In this document: positions 1-9,945 of the stretch, piece after piece | How positions within the stretch are numbered: position 1 is the stretch's first letter | Layout: each line of letters begins with the position of its first letter | Origin: Rhodoferax sp. BAB1 | Lineage (GTDB): Bacteria; Pseudomonadota; Gammaproteobacteria; Burkholderiales; Burkholderiaceae_C | Direction of reading: 5' to 3' | Assembly (NCBI RefSeq): GCF_013334205.1 | Contig: NZ_CP054424.1 | Location: 3,492,001 to 3,556,000 of the forward strand | DNA length: 64,000 nucleotides | Notes under the pieces: model-generated | The model's input: only the letters and a program-made list of their open reading frames with translations | Told to the model about the DNA's origin: nothing | Database searches by the model: none | Program-made: the position numbers and the translations under genes

Positions 1-1060
1 CGGGCATGCCCGGCTGGGCGCCTTCGTAACCCAGGTCGATGTGCTTGTCCATGGCGCGCGGCACGCTGTCCTGCACGACTTCCATGGTGATGCGTGCCAG
101 GTCGCAGGGCTGGCGGCTCATGGCGGTGGTGCCGGCTTCGGCGCGGGCCAGCGCCAGCAGCTGGTTGACGGTGTGGGTGGCGCGGATGCTGGCACGTCCG
201 ATCTGGCGCAGCGACTGCTTGAGCTCCTCGGTGCTGGTGCCTTCGCGCTGGGCCAGGTCGGCCTGCATGCGCAGGCCGGCCAGCGGTGTCTTGAGCTGGT
301 GCGCGGCATCGGCCAGGAAGCGCTTTTGTGCGCCGATCGAGTCCTTCAGGCGCAGCAGCAGGTCGTTGACCGAGGACACCAGGGGTGCCACTTCCAGCGG
401 CACGGCCTGCGCGTCCAGCGGGCTGAGGTCATCCGGGCGCCGGGCCCGGATGCGTTCTTCCAGGCGGTTGAGCGGCTTGATGGCCTGCACCAGCGCCAGC
501 CAGACCAGCAGCACGGCCAGCGGCAGCGTCACGAACTGCGGCAGCATCACGCCCTTGATGATCTCGGCGGCCAGCACCGAGCGTTTGTCCAGGGTCTCGG
601 CCACCTGGACCAGCGCTGTTTTGGTGGCCTGTGTATCCAGGGCCACCCACATATAGGCCACACGGATGTCCTGGCCGTGCAGCACGTCGTCGCGCAGGCG
701 CACGGTGCCGGCCAGCACGGGTTCGTCCTCGGGCGGCAGGGGAAAGTCCCGTTCGCCGCTGAGATAAACGCCGTGCAGGCCCAGGACCTGGTAGTAGACC
801 GTGTCGATGTCGTCGGCACGTAGCAGCTCCCGTGCCGGCAGCGGCAGGTTGAACTGCACGTGCTGCTGGTTGACCGTGACCAGCTGGGCCAGGGCGTTGA
901 CGTTGTATTCGAGCGTGCGATCGAAAGGCTTGCCGGCGATGCTCTGGGCCACCAGCCAGGTCAGTACCAGGCTGATCGGCCACAGCAGCAGCAGCGGCGT
1001 GAGCATCCAGTCCAGGATCTCACCGAAGAGCGAGCGCTGCTCGCGCTGGAACAGCTTCAT
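1..1060 (-). CDS. Two-component sensor histidine kinase, TctE-like (partial, C-terminus beyond the window)
   Basis: Membrane sensor kinase of the pair with the response regulator at 1119-1790. About 353 residues are visible. A transmembrane segment lies near residues 20-41, followed by a periplasmic part whose motifs (FDRTLEYN, LPLPARELL, YYQVLGLHG) match the 2CSK_N domain of TctE/QseC-type kinases. A second membrane segment lies near 165-190, then a linker and an H-box FLADAAHQLKTPLAG with phosphoacceptor His254. The ATPase domain is cut off by the left edge. ATG at 1060 was chosen because it lies 58 bases after the regulator stop and begins MKLFQREQ before the first membrane helix. TctE itself senses tricarboxylates; the ligand here is unknown. 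Confidence 0.88.
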   Translation of the reverse strand, partial: MKLFQREQRSLFGEILDWMLTPLLLLWPISLVLTWLVAQSIAGKPFDRTLEYNVNALAQLVTVNQQHVQFNLPLPARELLRADDIDTVYYQVLGLHGVYLSGERDFPLPPEDEPVLAGTVRLRDDVLHGQDIRVAYMWVALDTQATKTALVQVAETLDKRSVLAAEIIKGVMLPQFVTLPLAVLLVWLALVQAIKPLNRLEERIRARRPDDLSPLDAQAVPLEVAPLVSSVNDLLLRLKDSIGAQKRFLADAAHQLKTPLAGLRMQADLAQREGTSTEELKQSLRQIGRASIRATHTVNQLLALARAEAGTTAMSRQPCDLARITMEVVQDSVPRAMDKHIDLGYEGAQPGMP

Positions 1061-1118
1061 CGGCATGGCCTGTCTGCCGGGTGCCGATGCCGGCCGGTGC
1101 CGCGCGCAGGACCCATGG

Positions 1119-1790
1119 TCACTGGATCTTTTCCAGGCAGTAACCCAGCCCGCGCACGGTAGCGATTCGGATCGGCCCCTTCTCGATCTTCTTGCGCAGG
1201 CGGTGGATGTAGACCTCGATGGCGTTGTTGCTCACCTCTTCGCCCCATTCGCACAGGCGCTCGACCAGCTGGTCCTTGCTGACGAGGCGGCCGGTGCGCT
1301 GCAGCAGCACCTCCAGCAGGCCGAGTTCACGCGCCGAGAGTTCGACCATGCGGCCGTCGATGGTGGCCACACGGCCGGTCTGGTCGTAGACCAGCGGGCC
1401 GTGCTTGATGTGGCTGCTGGTGCCGCCCATGCCGCGACGCACCAGGGCGCGCACCCGCGCTTCCAGTTCCTGCAGCGAGAAGGGTTTGGCCATGTAGTCG
1501 TCGGCGCCGTAGTCCAGGCCCTTGACGCGTTCGTCCACGCTGTCGGCCGCCGTGAGGATCAGCACGGGCAGGCTGGAGCCGCGCGCGCGCAGTTTCTTGA
1601 GCACCTCCAGGCCGTGCAGCTTGGGCAGGCCCAGGTCCAGGATCAGCAGGTCGAACTCGCTGTTGGTCATCAGGGCCGCATCGGCCTCGGTGCCGCTGGC
1701 CACGTGGTTCACGGCGGCGCCGGAGCTGCGCAGGGTGCGTAGCAGGCCATCGGCCAGCACCTGGTCATCTTCGGCGATCAGAATCCGCAT
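1119..1790 (-). CDS. OmpR-family response regulator, TctD/QseB-like
   Basis: DNA-binding response regulator of 223 residues, the normal OmpR length. The receiver domain (residues 1-118) has the acidic pair Asp8-Asp9, phosphoacceptor Asp52 in LLILDLGLP, and the KPF motif near residue 102. The C-terminal half is a winged helix ending VRGLGYCLEKIQ, typical of TctD/QseB. It is followed on the same strand by its cognate kinase, so the two form one operon. Regulated genes cannot be told from the window; in TctD relatives they are often tricarboxylate transporters. Confidence 0.93.
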   Translation of the reverse strand: MRILIAEDDQVLADGLLRTLRSSGAAVNHVASGTEADAALMTNSEFDLLILDLGLPKLHGLEVLKKLRARGSSLPVLILTAADSVDERVKGLDYGADDYMAKPFSLQELEARVRALVRRGMGGTSSHIKHGPLVYDQTGRVATIDGRMVELSARELGLLEVLLQRTGRLVSKDQLVERLCEWGEEVSNNAIEVYIHRLRKKIEKGPIRIATVRGLGYCLEKIQ

Positions 1791-1855
1791 CTTGGTCTCC
1801 TGGGCAGCCGGCTGTCAGTCGCAGTCAACGGCTTGCGTGTTGTTGTGTCGCAATT

Positions 1856-2341
1856 TTAGGCGCTCGCATAGGCCTCCAGCCCAAGGGCAATCACGGTGGC
1901 CACTTCGGGGCTCACGGCCTGCTTGAGTTCGGCTTCGGCCTGGATCACGGCCCGCTGGAAGCCGCGCAACCAGGCCAGTCCGGTGGGCGTGAAGCGCACC
2001 AGCTTGGCGCGGCCATCACGCCCATCGGCTTCGCGCGTGACCAGGCCCCAGGCCTCGCACTGGTCGACCAGTTTGCCCATGGCCTGCTTGCTCATGCCTG
2101 CCGATTCCGCGAGTTCCTGGAGTCGCGCACCCTGCACGGCCAGGTGGCGCGTGATGTGGATGTGGGCTGCGCTGACCTGGCCGCGTGCGGCCAGGTTGGA
2201 CAGGGCCAGCGGCACCTCGGCATCGTGCGCCATCAGCTGCAGCACGCGCTGGTCGAAGCGGCGCATGGCGTGGCCCAGCAGGCGCCCCAGATGGGTCTGG
2301 CGCCAGCCGTCGTCGACCGGAAAGGTGGCGGCATCCGTCAT
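1856..2341 (-). CDS. MarR-family transcriptional regulator
   Basis: 161-residue winged-helix regulator. It shows the MarR pattern: LQELAESAGMSKQAMGKLVDQCEAW recognition helix region, then a wing with DGRDGRAKLVRFTPTG. ATG at 2341 is preferred; a TTG at 2359 would add six residues (LVYYLA). It is divergent from recA with about 130 bases between the starts. An imperfect AT-rich inverted repeat sits just upstream of the start and may be its own operator. No neighbouring effector gene reveals the ligand. Confidence 0.88.
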   Translation of the reverse strand: MTDAATFPVDDGWRQTHLGRLLGHAMRRFDQRVLQLMAHDAEVPLALSNLAARGQVSAAHIHITRHLAVQGARLQELAESAGMSKQAMGKLVDQCEAWGLVTREADGRDGRAKLVRFTPTGLAWLRGFQRAVIQAEAELKQAVSPEVATVIALGLEAYASA

Positions 2342-2344
2342 GGC

Positions 2345-2372
2345 TAAATAGTAAACCAAAATGACTAATTTA
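2345..2372. promoter_or_regulatory. Imperfect inverted repeat upstream of the MarR gene, candidate operator
   Basis: TAAATAGT at 2345-2352 faces ACTAATTTA at 2364-2372; the arms differ by one inserted base. It lies immediately upstream of the MarR start codon, the usual place for an autoregulatory MarR site. The repeat is visible; its role is inference. Confidence 0.35.
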
Positions 2373-2423
2373 TGGCTTTACTCGAAAGTACAAGACAGAT
2401 AAATTACTGATCAAGCATCCAGC

Positions 2424-2439
2424 CTGTGGTTAAAAACAC
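2424..2439 (+). promoter_or_regulatory. LexA/SOS-box-like sequence upstream of recA
   Basis: CTGTGGTTAAAAACAC resembles the proteobacterial SOS box CTGT-N8-ACAG, with the final G replaced by C. It ends 33 bases before the recA start, a sensible place for a LexA site. The degenerate right half keeps confidence low. Confidence 0.35.
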
Positions 2440-2472
2440 TGGATAACAAATCAACCCCCTCAAGGAGTCATC

Positions 2473-3528
<1,056 letters not shown>

Positions 3529-3551
3529 GGCCGAGGGCGGGTAAGCGGGCC

Positions 3552-4022
3552 ATGGCCACCGCCCGGCTGTCGTTCCAGCCTACGCTCAAGGGGCGGGCCT
3601 TGCGCCTGCTGAGCCAGCGCGAGCATTCGCGCCGCGAGCTCGAGCGCAAGCTCCAGCCCCATGAGGAGGAGCCTGGCACGCTGGCCTTGGCCCTGGACGA
3701 GCTGCAGGCCCGGGGTTTCATCAGCGAGGAGCGGGTCGCCGAGTCGGTGCTGAACCGGCGCGCCAGCCGGCTGGGGGCGACGCGCATTCGTCAGGAGTTG
3801 CAGGACAAGGGACTGGACAGCGAATTGATCGCGCAGGCCCTGTCCGGGCTCAAGGACAGCGAACTGGCGCGTGCGCGTGCCGTCTGGCAGAGAAAGTTCG
3901 AGACCCTGCCGCAGACGCCGCAGGAGCGGGCGCGCCAGACACGGTTCTTGCTGGCACGCGGATTCAGCGGTGAGGTGGTGCGCCGTGTGCTGGGCGGTGA
4001 TCCGGCCGACAAAGAAGCCTGA
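3552..4022 (+). CDS. recX: Regulatory protein RecX
   Basis: 156-residue helical modulator that binds RecA filaments and limits RecA activity. It shows the tandem three-helix RecX repeats: SRRELERKL, then LDELQARGFISEERVAES, then TRFLLARGFSGEVVRRVL at the end. It lies 23 bases after recA, the standard recA-recX pair. Its TGA stop (4020-4022) directly abuts the stop codon of the convergent argC (4023-4025), leaving no space for a separate terminator. Confidence 0.95.
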   Translation: MATARLSFQPTLKGRALRLLSQREHSRRELERKLQPHEEEPGTLALALDELQARGFISEERVAESVLNRRASRLGATRIRQELQDKGLDSELIAQALSGLKDSELARARAVWQRKFETLPQTPQERARQTRFLLARGFSGEVVRRVLGGDPADKEA

Positions 4023-4955
4023 TTACAGACCCAGCATCAACTGGAGGTTCTGCACCGCAGCGCCGCTGGCACCCTTGCCCAGGTTGTCCAGGCGCGCGAT
4101 CAGCACAGCCTGGCCCAGGCTGTCGTTGCCGTAGACACTGAGTTCCATCTTGTTCGTGCCGTTGAGCGCGGTCGGCTCCAGGCGGCCCCCCGCGGCTGGC
4201 GGCACCACGCTCACCCACTCGCTGCCGGCGTAATGTGCGCGCAGTACGTCTTCCAGCTGCTGGGTACGCGTGACACCCTTCATCAGGTCGAACTGCAAGC
4301 CGATCTGGTCGATCATGCCGGCGTAGAAATTGCCGACCGCCGGCACGAAGATGGGCCGGCGAGTCAGTCCGCTGTACAGCTGCAGTTCAGGCAGGTGTTT
4401 GTGCGTCAGACCCAGGCCATAGACCTCCAGCGGGGGCGCGGTCTTGGTCACCTCGTAGGCTTCGATCATCTGACGGCCGCCCCCGGAGTAGCCGGAGTAG
4501 CCGGACAGCACGACCGGATAGTCGGCGGGCAGCAGGCCGGCGTCGACCAGGGGGCGCAGCAGGGCAATACCCCCCGTGGGATAACAGCCCGGGTTGGCCA
4601 CCCGCCGGGCCTGGGCCACCGACGCCGCCTGGGTGCGTGTGAGTTCGGGGAAGCCGTAGACCCAGCCCGGCGCCACACGGTGCGCCGTGGACGCGTCAAT
4701 GATCTTGGGGCCGGGACGGCCCGAGGCTTTTTCAAGTGCGTCGACCAGGGCCACGGTCTCGACGGCCGCCTCGTCGTGCAGGCAGAGGATGACGAGGTCG
4801 GCACCCGCCAGCAGATCGCGTTTGGCCGCCGGATCCTTGCGGCGCTCGGGGGCGATGCTCAGCAATTCGATCTGCGGCATGGCCAGCAGGCGCTCACGGA
4901 TCTGCAGACCGGTGGTGCCGGCCTCCCCGTCGATGAAGATTTTCTTGGCGGACAT
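4023..4955 (-). CDS. argC: N-acetyl-gamma-glutamyl-phosphate reductase, short (type 2) form
   Basis: Third step of arginine synthesis: NADPH-dependent reduction of N-acetylglutamyl-5-phosphate to the semialdehyde. 310 residues from the ATG at 4955 ([10 protein letters not shown]). The N-terminal dinucleotide fold has GEAGTTG; catalytic Cys124 lies in NPGCYPTG; the HKHLPEL motif carries the active-site histidine. The frame is open for 48 more codons upstream, but that stretch (TEPVCPVAG...) has no family similarity and occupies the sucC promoter side, so the shorter start is used. No other arg gene is nearby. Confidence 0.95.
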   Translation of the reverse strand: MSAKKIFIDGEAGTTGLQIRERLLAMPQIELLSIAPERRKDPAAKRDLLAGADLVILCLHDEAAVETVALVDALEKASGRPGPKIIDASTAHRVAPGWVYGFPELTRTQAASVAQARRVANPGCYPTGGIALLRPLVDAGLLPADYPVVLSGYSGYSGGGRQMIEAYEVTKTAPPLEVYGLGLTHKHLPELQLYSGLTRRPIFVPAVGNFYAGMIDQIGLQFDLMKGVTRTQQLEDVLRAHYAGSEWVSVVPPAAGGRLEPTALNGTNKMELSVYGNDSLGQAVLIARLDNLGKGASGAAVQNLQLMLGL

Positions 4956-5116
4956 GGCGTATGCCTTGCTGGACTGATTTTCTGGGGCCGGGTCGGATCG
5001 CACCGATTTTGTGCAGAGCAACATGATACATTCCAAGGCTGTGCTAAATCCAGCACCAGCTACGGGACACACCGGTTCCGTGGTCGGACAGAAATCCATT
5101 TCCTGAGAGAGCCCTC

Positions 5117-6286
<1,170 letters not shown>

Positions 6287-6297
6287 AAGGAACCGTC

Positions 6298-7191
6298 ATG
6301 TCGATCTACATCAACAAAGACACAAAAGTCATCACCCAGGGCATCACCGGCAAGACCGGCCAGTTCCACACGGAAAAGTGCCAGGAGTACGCCAACGGCA
6401 AGAACTGCTTCGTGGCGGGCGTGAACCCCAAGAAGGCGGGCGAGTCCATCTTCAACATCCCGATCTACGCCTCCGTCAAGGAAGCCGCCAAGCAGACCGG
6501 TGCCACCGTCTCCGTGATCTACGTGCCGCCGGCTGGCGCTGCCGATGCCATCTGGGAAGCTGTCGAGGCCGACCTGGACCTGGCCATCTGTATCACCGAA
6601 GGCATCCCGGTGCGCGACATGCTGATGGTGCGCAACAAGATGAAGGCCAAGGAAGCTGCAGGCGGCAAGAAGACCCTGCTGCTGGGTCCCAACTGCCCCG
6701 GCCTGATCACGCCCGAGGAGATCAAGATCGGCATCATGCCCGGCCACATCCACCGCAAGGGCCGCATCGGCGTGGTCTCGCGTTCCGGCACCCTGACCTA
6801 TGAAGCCGTGGCGCAGCTGACCGAAATCGGCCTGGGCCAGTCCAGCGCCGTGGGCATCGGCGGCGACCCGATCAACGGTCTGAAGCACATCGACGTGATG
6901 CAGGCCTTCAACGACGATCCGGATACGGATGCCGTCATCATGATCGGCGAGATCGGCGGCCCGGATGAGGCGGAAGCCGCGCGCTGGTGCAAGGCCAACA
7001 TGAAAAAACCCGTGGTCGGCTTCATTGCCGGTGTCACGGCGCCACCCGGCAAGCGCATGGGCCACGCCGGTGCCCTGATTTCCGGCGGTGCCGACACGGC
7101 TGACGCCAAGCTCGCCGTGATGGAAGAGTGTGGCTTCAAGATCACGCGCAACCCTTCCGAGATGGCCAGGCTGCTGAAAGCCCTGCTCTGA
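6298..7191 (+). CDS. sucD: Succinate-CoA ligase (ADP-forming), alpha subunit
   Basis: 297-residue alpha subunit, carrying the CoA-binding domain and the phosphohistidine loop. It starts [21 protein letters not shown] at the ATG of 6298, preceded by AAGGA. The GPNCPG motif and the [12 protein letters not shown] loop bearing the phosphorylated histidine are intact. The frame is also open upstream through the end of sucC, but that extension is low-complexity and lacks family similarity. Confidence 0.98.
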   Translation: MSIYINKDTKVITQGITGKTGQFHTEKCQEYANGKNCFVAGVNPKKAGESIFNIPIYASVKEAAKQTGATVSVIYVPPAGAADAIWEAVEADLDLAICITEGIPVRDMLMVRNKMKAKEAAGGKKTLLLGPNCPGLITPEEIKIGIMPGHIHRKGRIGVVSRSGTLTYEAVAQLTEIGLGQSSAVGIGGDPINGLKHIDVMQAFNDDPDTDAVIMIGEIGGPDEAEAARWCKANMKKPVVGFIAGVTAPPGKRMGHAGALISGGADTADAKLAVMEECGFKITRNPSEMARLLKALL

Positions 7192-7255
7192 TCCGGGGAA
7201 CTCCGCCGACCACGTTTCATTGAGCGCGGTCAAGAATTGCGGTTTTCCACAATAT

Positions 7256-7289
7256 CAAGCCCGGTGGTCCACTTGGACAATCGGGCTTG
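7256..7289 (+). terminator. Stem-loop after sucD, probable terminator
   Basis: CAAGCCCG (7256-7263) pairs with CGGGCTTG (7282-7289), with further pairing GGTCC/GGAC inside; TTCATTT follows. It lies between sucD and the TerC gene, so it may reduce read-through from sucCD. Confidence 0.55.
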
Positions 7290-7342
7290 TTCATTTAAAC
7301 CCAGGCGCGCTCTTGCGCTGCCCATCAAAAAGAGAGACAGCC

Positions 7343-8044
7343 GTGGAAGCATTTCTGACCGCCCATTTCTGGGTTGCCGTAGGGCAGATCATCCTGATCG
7401 ACATCCTGCTTGGTGGTGACAATGCCGTGGTGATTGCCCTGGCTTGCCGCTCCCTGCCCCCGCAGCAGCGCACCAAAGGTATCTTGTGGGGTACGGCGGG
7501 CGCCATCATCCTGCGGGTGATCCTGATCGCCTTTGCCCTGACCTTGCTGCAGGTGCCTTATCTGAAGCTGGTGGGTGCCGCCCTGCTGATCTGGATCGGT
7601 GTCAAGCTGCTGATCCCCGAAGACGAGGACGAGCACAGCAACATCCAGGCCAGTGACAAGCTCTGGGGAGCCGTCAAGACCGTGATCGTGGCCGACCTGG
7701 TCATGAGCGTGGACAACGTGATCGCCATCGCCGGTGCGGCCCAGGGTGCTGGCGAAGAACACCAGCTGGCGCTGGTGATCTTCGGCCTGCTGGTCAGCAT
7801 TCCCATCATCGTCTGGGGCAGCCAGCTGGTGCTCAAGCTGATGGATCGCTTCCCCATGATCATCACCCTGGGCGGCATGCTGCTAGGCTGGATTGCCGGA
7901 ACCATGGCGCATACCGATCCGGCTGTGGTGGACTACCTGCCCCAGGAAAAGGTATGGAACTATGCCTTCGGCATAGCCGGTGCCCTGCTGGTGCTGATCG
8001 CGGGTAAGGTCGCCCAGAAGAAGCAAGCTCCGGCTGATGCCTGA
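7343..8044 (+). CDS. TerC/YjbE-family integral membrane protein
   Basis: 233-residue multi-pass inner-membrane protein of the TerC family, whose members include Mn2+ exporters (Alx, YkoY, YceF) and tellurium-resistance proteins. Two family motifs are visible: LIDILLGGDNAVVIALA near the N-terminus and VADLVMSVDNVIAIAGAAQG in the middle, each with the acidic Asp in a membrane helix. GTG at 7343 was chosen (VEAFLTAHFW) because it follows a purine-rich AGAGAGA and fits family N-termini; upstream codons look non-coding. Unlike the second TerC gene at 20472-21152, no yybP-ykoY riboswitch is visible upstream. Confidence 0.88.
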   Translation: MEAFLTAHFWVAVGQIILIDILLGGDNAVVIALACRSLPPQQRTKGILWGTAGAIILRVILIAFALTLLQVPYLKLVGAALLIWIGVKLLIPEDEDEHSNIQASDKLWGAVKTVIVADLVMSVDNVIAIAGAAQGAGEEHQLALVIFGLLVSIPIIVWGSQLVLKLMDRFPMIITLGGMLLGWIAGTMAHTDPAVVDYLPQEKVWNYAFGIAGALLVLIAGKVAQKKQAPADA

Positions 8045-8088
8045 GTTGCCGTCAGGTTTCATACCCGGCTGACTCCGGGCGGTCAGCG

Positions 8089-8121
8089 GGCCTTGTTGTT
8101 TTGCATAAAAACGACAAGGCC
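8089..8121. terminator. Long stem-loop after the TerC gene, possible bidirectional terminator
   Basis: GGCCTTGT-T-GTTTT pairs with AAAAC-G-ACAAGGCC around a short GCATA loop. The stem is long and its inner part is A/T rich, but there is no T run after the 3' arm. Confidence 0.55.
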
Positions 8122-8398
8122 CTGCGCATTACTGCCTTGCTAGCTGAAGCCTGCTCTGCTAACGTTGAAAATTAGCATGGCGTACGTGGTACGCTGTTTT
8201 CGTTGGGGCTCCTGACGAGTAACCCCGGATTTGAACAGGCACGAATTGGCAACTTTACTCTCCAGCAGACGGCCTCCATCGCAAGCGAGGTCGACGTTTG
8301 CCGTGCCCCTGCACATGCATTCCCTTCCGGCCGATGGTGCTGTCGCCGTCCGGTTTGCCTTTGCCTGTTGGGTCAGCCCGGCGGTAAATCATTGAGCC
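8122..8398 (+). other. Non-coding leader upstream of the PP2C operon
   Basis: No convincing gene is seen between the TerC terminator and the PP2C start. It holds a TTGAAA (8165-8170) that could be a -35 element and a perfect palindrome GCGTAC-GTG-GTACGC at 8180-8194. It also has nested complementary segments that could fold the leader RNA: AACAGGC 8234-8240 with GCCTGTT 8363-8369, GGCAA 8248-8252 with TTGCC 8355-8359, CCATCG 8276-8281 with CGATGG 8332-8337. It matches no riboswitch class I recognise. Confidence 0.4.
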
Positions 8399-9199
8399 AT
8401 GACGACAGATGCCATGATTTACAGGTTTTTTGCCCAGACCGATTCCGGGTTGACGCGGGAAAACAACGAAGACGCGGTCGGCTTTGACGAAGGCTCCGGG
8501 GTGGCTGTCCTGGCCGATGGCATGGGGGGCTACAACGCAGGCGAAGTTGCCAGCAGCATGGCGACTTCCAGCATCAATTCCGAGATGAGCCGTTGGCTCG
8601 CCGAATCCGCCGAGGTCGCGACGGTGCAGGATATCCGCCGGGCGCTCGAAATCTGCGTGGGCAATGCCAATGCGGCTGTTTTTCGGGCCGCCCATGCGAA
8701 TGCGCACTACTCGGGCATGGGGACCACCCTGGTGGCCGGCGTGTTCCGTGGTGCCGACCTGGTGGTCGGGCATATCGGCGATTCACGTTGCTACCGGTTG
8801 CGCCAAGGTGAACTGGTCCAGATCACCCGGGACCATTCGCTGCTGCAGGAGCAGATCGACGCGGGCCTGCTGACGCCCGAGCAGGCGGCCCTGTCGATGA
8901 ACAAGAATCTGGTGACACGTGCCCTCGGGGTGGACGACGCCGTGCTGCTGGAAGTGCACGAACACGTTGTCGAGCCCGGCGACGTTTACCTGATGTGTTC
9001 CGACGGCCTTTCCGATATGGTCAGAGACCAGGACATTGCGAAAATCCTGCAAATGCCCCTGTCCCCGGAGTTGCGAGCGAAAACACTGGTCGACACGGCC
9101 AACGCGCATGGCGGCCGGGACAATATCACGGTCCTGCTTATCCAGGCCGAGGCGGGCGCTGAAAAGCGCGGTCTAATGGCCAGATTGCTGGGAAAATAA
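8399..9199 (+). CDS. PP2C-family Ser/Thr protein phosphatase (Stp/PrpC-like)
   Basis: 266-residue metal-dependent phosphatase that removes phosphate from Ser/Thr of target proteins in the cytoplasm. Family motifs appear in order: DSGLTRENNEDA (residues 15-26), DGMGG (40-44), GMGTTL, GHIGDSRCYRL, a CSDGLSDM and a final GGRDNITV; all metal-binding aspartates appear intact. The start could also be the ATG at 8414. It is the first gene of a cluster with an FHA protein, an MBL protein and a GAF-ATPase. No matching Ser/Thr kinase is in the window. Confidence 0.93.
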   Translation: MTTDAMIYRFFAQTDSGLTRENNEDAVGFDEGSGVAVLADGMGGYNAGEVASSMATSSINSEMSRWLAESAEVATVQDIRRALEICVGNANAAVFRAAHANAHYSGMGTTLVAGVFRGADLVVGHIGDSRCYRLRQGELVQITRDHSLLQEQIDAGLLTPEQAALSMNKNLVTRALGVDDAVLLEVHEHVVEPGDVYLMCSDGLSDMVRDQDIAKILQMPLSPELRAKTLVDTANAHGGRDNITVLLIQAEAGAEKRGLMARLLGK

Positions 9200-9241
9200 C
9201 GAAGGTATATTGATAACAAGCAACAGGAATAGGAGTCGGGC

Positions 9242-9871
9242 ATGCCGAAAATGATCGTATCGATCGACGGTGTTGTCATCAAGGAAGTGCAGTTGACCAA
9301 AGAGCGCACGACCCTGGGGAGGCGACCATACAACGACGTGGTGATCGACAATCTGGCAGTCAGTGGCGAACATGCTGCACTTCAGATGACGGGTAATGAG
9401 GTCATGCTGGAAGACCTCAACAGCACCAATGGCACATATGTCAATGGCAAGGCCGTCAAGAAGCAGGCGCTGCAAAACGGCGACACCATCGAGGTCGGCA
9501 AGTACAAGATCAAGTTCGTCAACGAGGTCGAGGCACCGGACTTTGACAAGACCATGCTGTTCAAGCCGGGAGAAACCCCGGGGGCGTCACCGGCCGCGGA
9601 AGGCGGCAACCTGAATGGCGCATTGCGAGTACTCTCGGGGACGGCCTCCGGTCGCGAAGTTCCCCTGACCAAGGCGGTCACGACGGTGGGCAAGCCGGGG
9701 GTGGCCGTGGCGTCGATTTCACGTCGATCCCAGGGTTATGTCGTGGCCCATGTCGAGGGCTCGGGCATTCCGCTACTCAATGGCGCACCGATAGGGAACG
9801 AACCCGTGGCGCTCAAGAGTGGTGACATGATCGAACTGGCGGGCACGAAAATGCAATTCATCCAGAATTGA
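9242..9871 (+). CDS. FHA-domain protein with a second, degenerate FHA-like domain
   Basis: 209-residue phosphothreonine-recognition protein. The first domain (residues 1-95) is canonical: Gly26-Arg27, S41-G-E-H44 and N60-STNGT. A flexible linker follows (about 96-125, rich in Pro, Gly, Ala). The second half (about 126-209) again reads as a beta-rich FHA-like fold (LRVLSGTASGREVPL, then LLNGAPIGNEPVALKSGDMIEL) but lacks the GR, SxxH and NG(T/S)-type signature, so it probably does not bind phosphate. It follows the PP2C gene after 42 bases, consistent with a phosphosignalling pair. Confidence 0.9.
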   Translation: MPKMIVSIDGVVIKEVQLTKERTTLGRRPYNDVVIDNLAVSGEHAALQMTGNEVMLEDLNSTNGTYVNGKAVKKQALQNGDTIEVGKYKIKFVNEVEAPDFDKTMLFKPGETPGASPAAEGGNLNGALRVLSGTASGREVPLTKAVTTVGKPGVAVASISRRSQGYVVAHVEGSGIPLLNGAPIGNEPVALKSGDMIELAGTKMQFIQN

Positions 9872-9879
9872 GTCTGCCG

Positions 9880-9929
9880 CGGGGCTGTTGGGCCCCGTGC
9901 GAACCTGCAGGCCTGCGTCTGGCGCAGGC
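9880..9929 (+). other. Two consecutive hairpins between the FHA and MBL genes
   Basis: CGGGGC (9880-9885) pairs with GCCCCG (9892-9897). GCCTGCG (9911-9917) pairs with CGCAGGC (9923-9929) around a five-base loop. Neither is followed by a T run, so they look more like RNA processing or stability elements than terminators. The second ends just before the AAGGAG of the MBL gene. Confidence 0.5.
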
Positions 9930-9945
9930 AGACTAAGGAGTGGGC

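Noticed and set aside
4956..5099. 48-codon N-terminal extension of ArgC
   Set aside because: No similarity to ArgC; the region is needed for the argC and sucC promoters.
7192..7342. Possible yybP-ykoY riboswitch before the first TerC gene
   Set aside because: The GGGGAGTAGC and GGCAAGACC elements are absent; only a terminator-like stem is seen.
8234..8369. c-di-GMP (GEMM) riboswitch in the phosphatase-operon leader
   Set aside because: The region could fold, but the conserved GEMM core sequences are not present.
8203..8487. 94-codon open frame overlapping the PP2C start
   Set aside because: Cys/Arg-rich and without a ribosome site; overlaps a well-supported gene in another frame.
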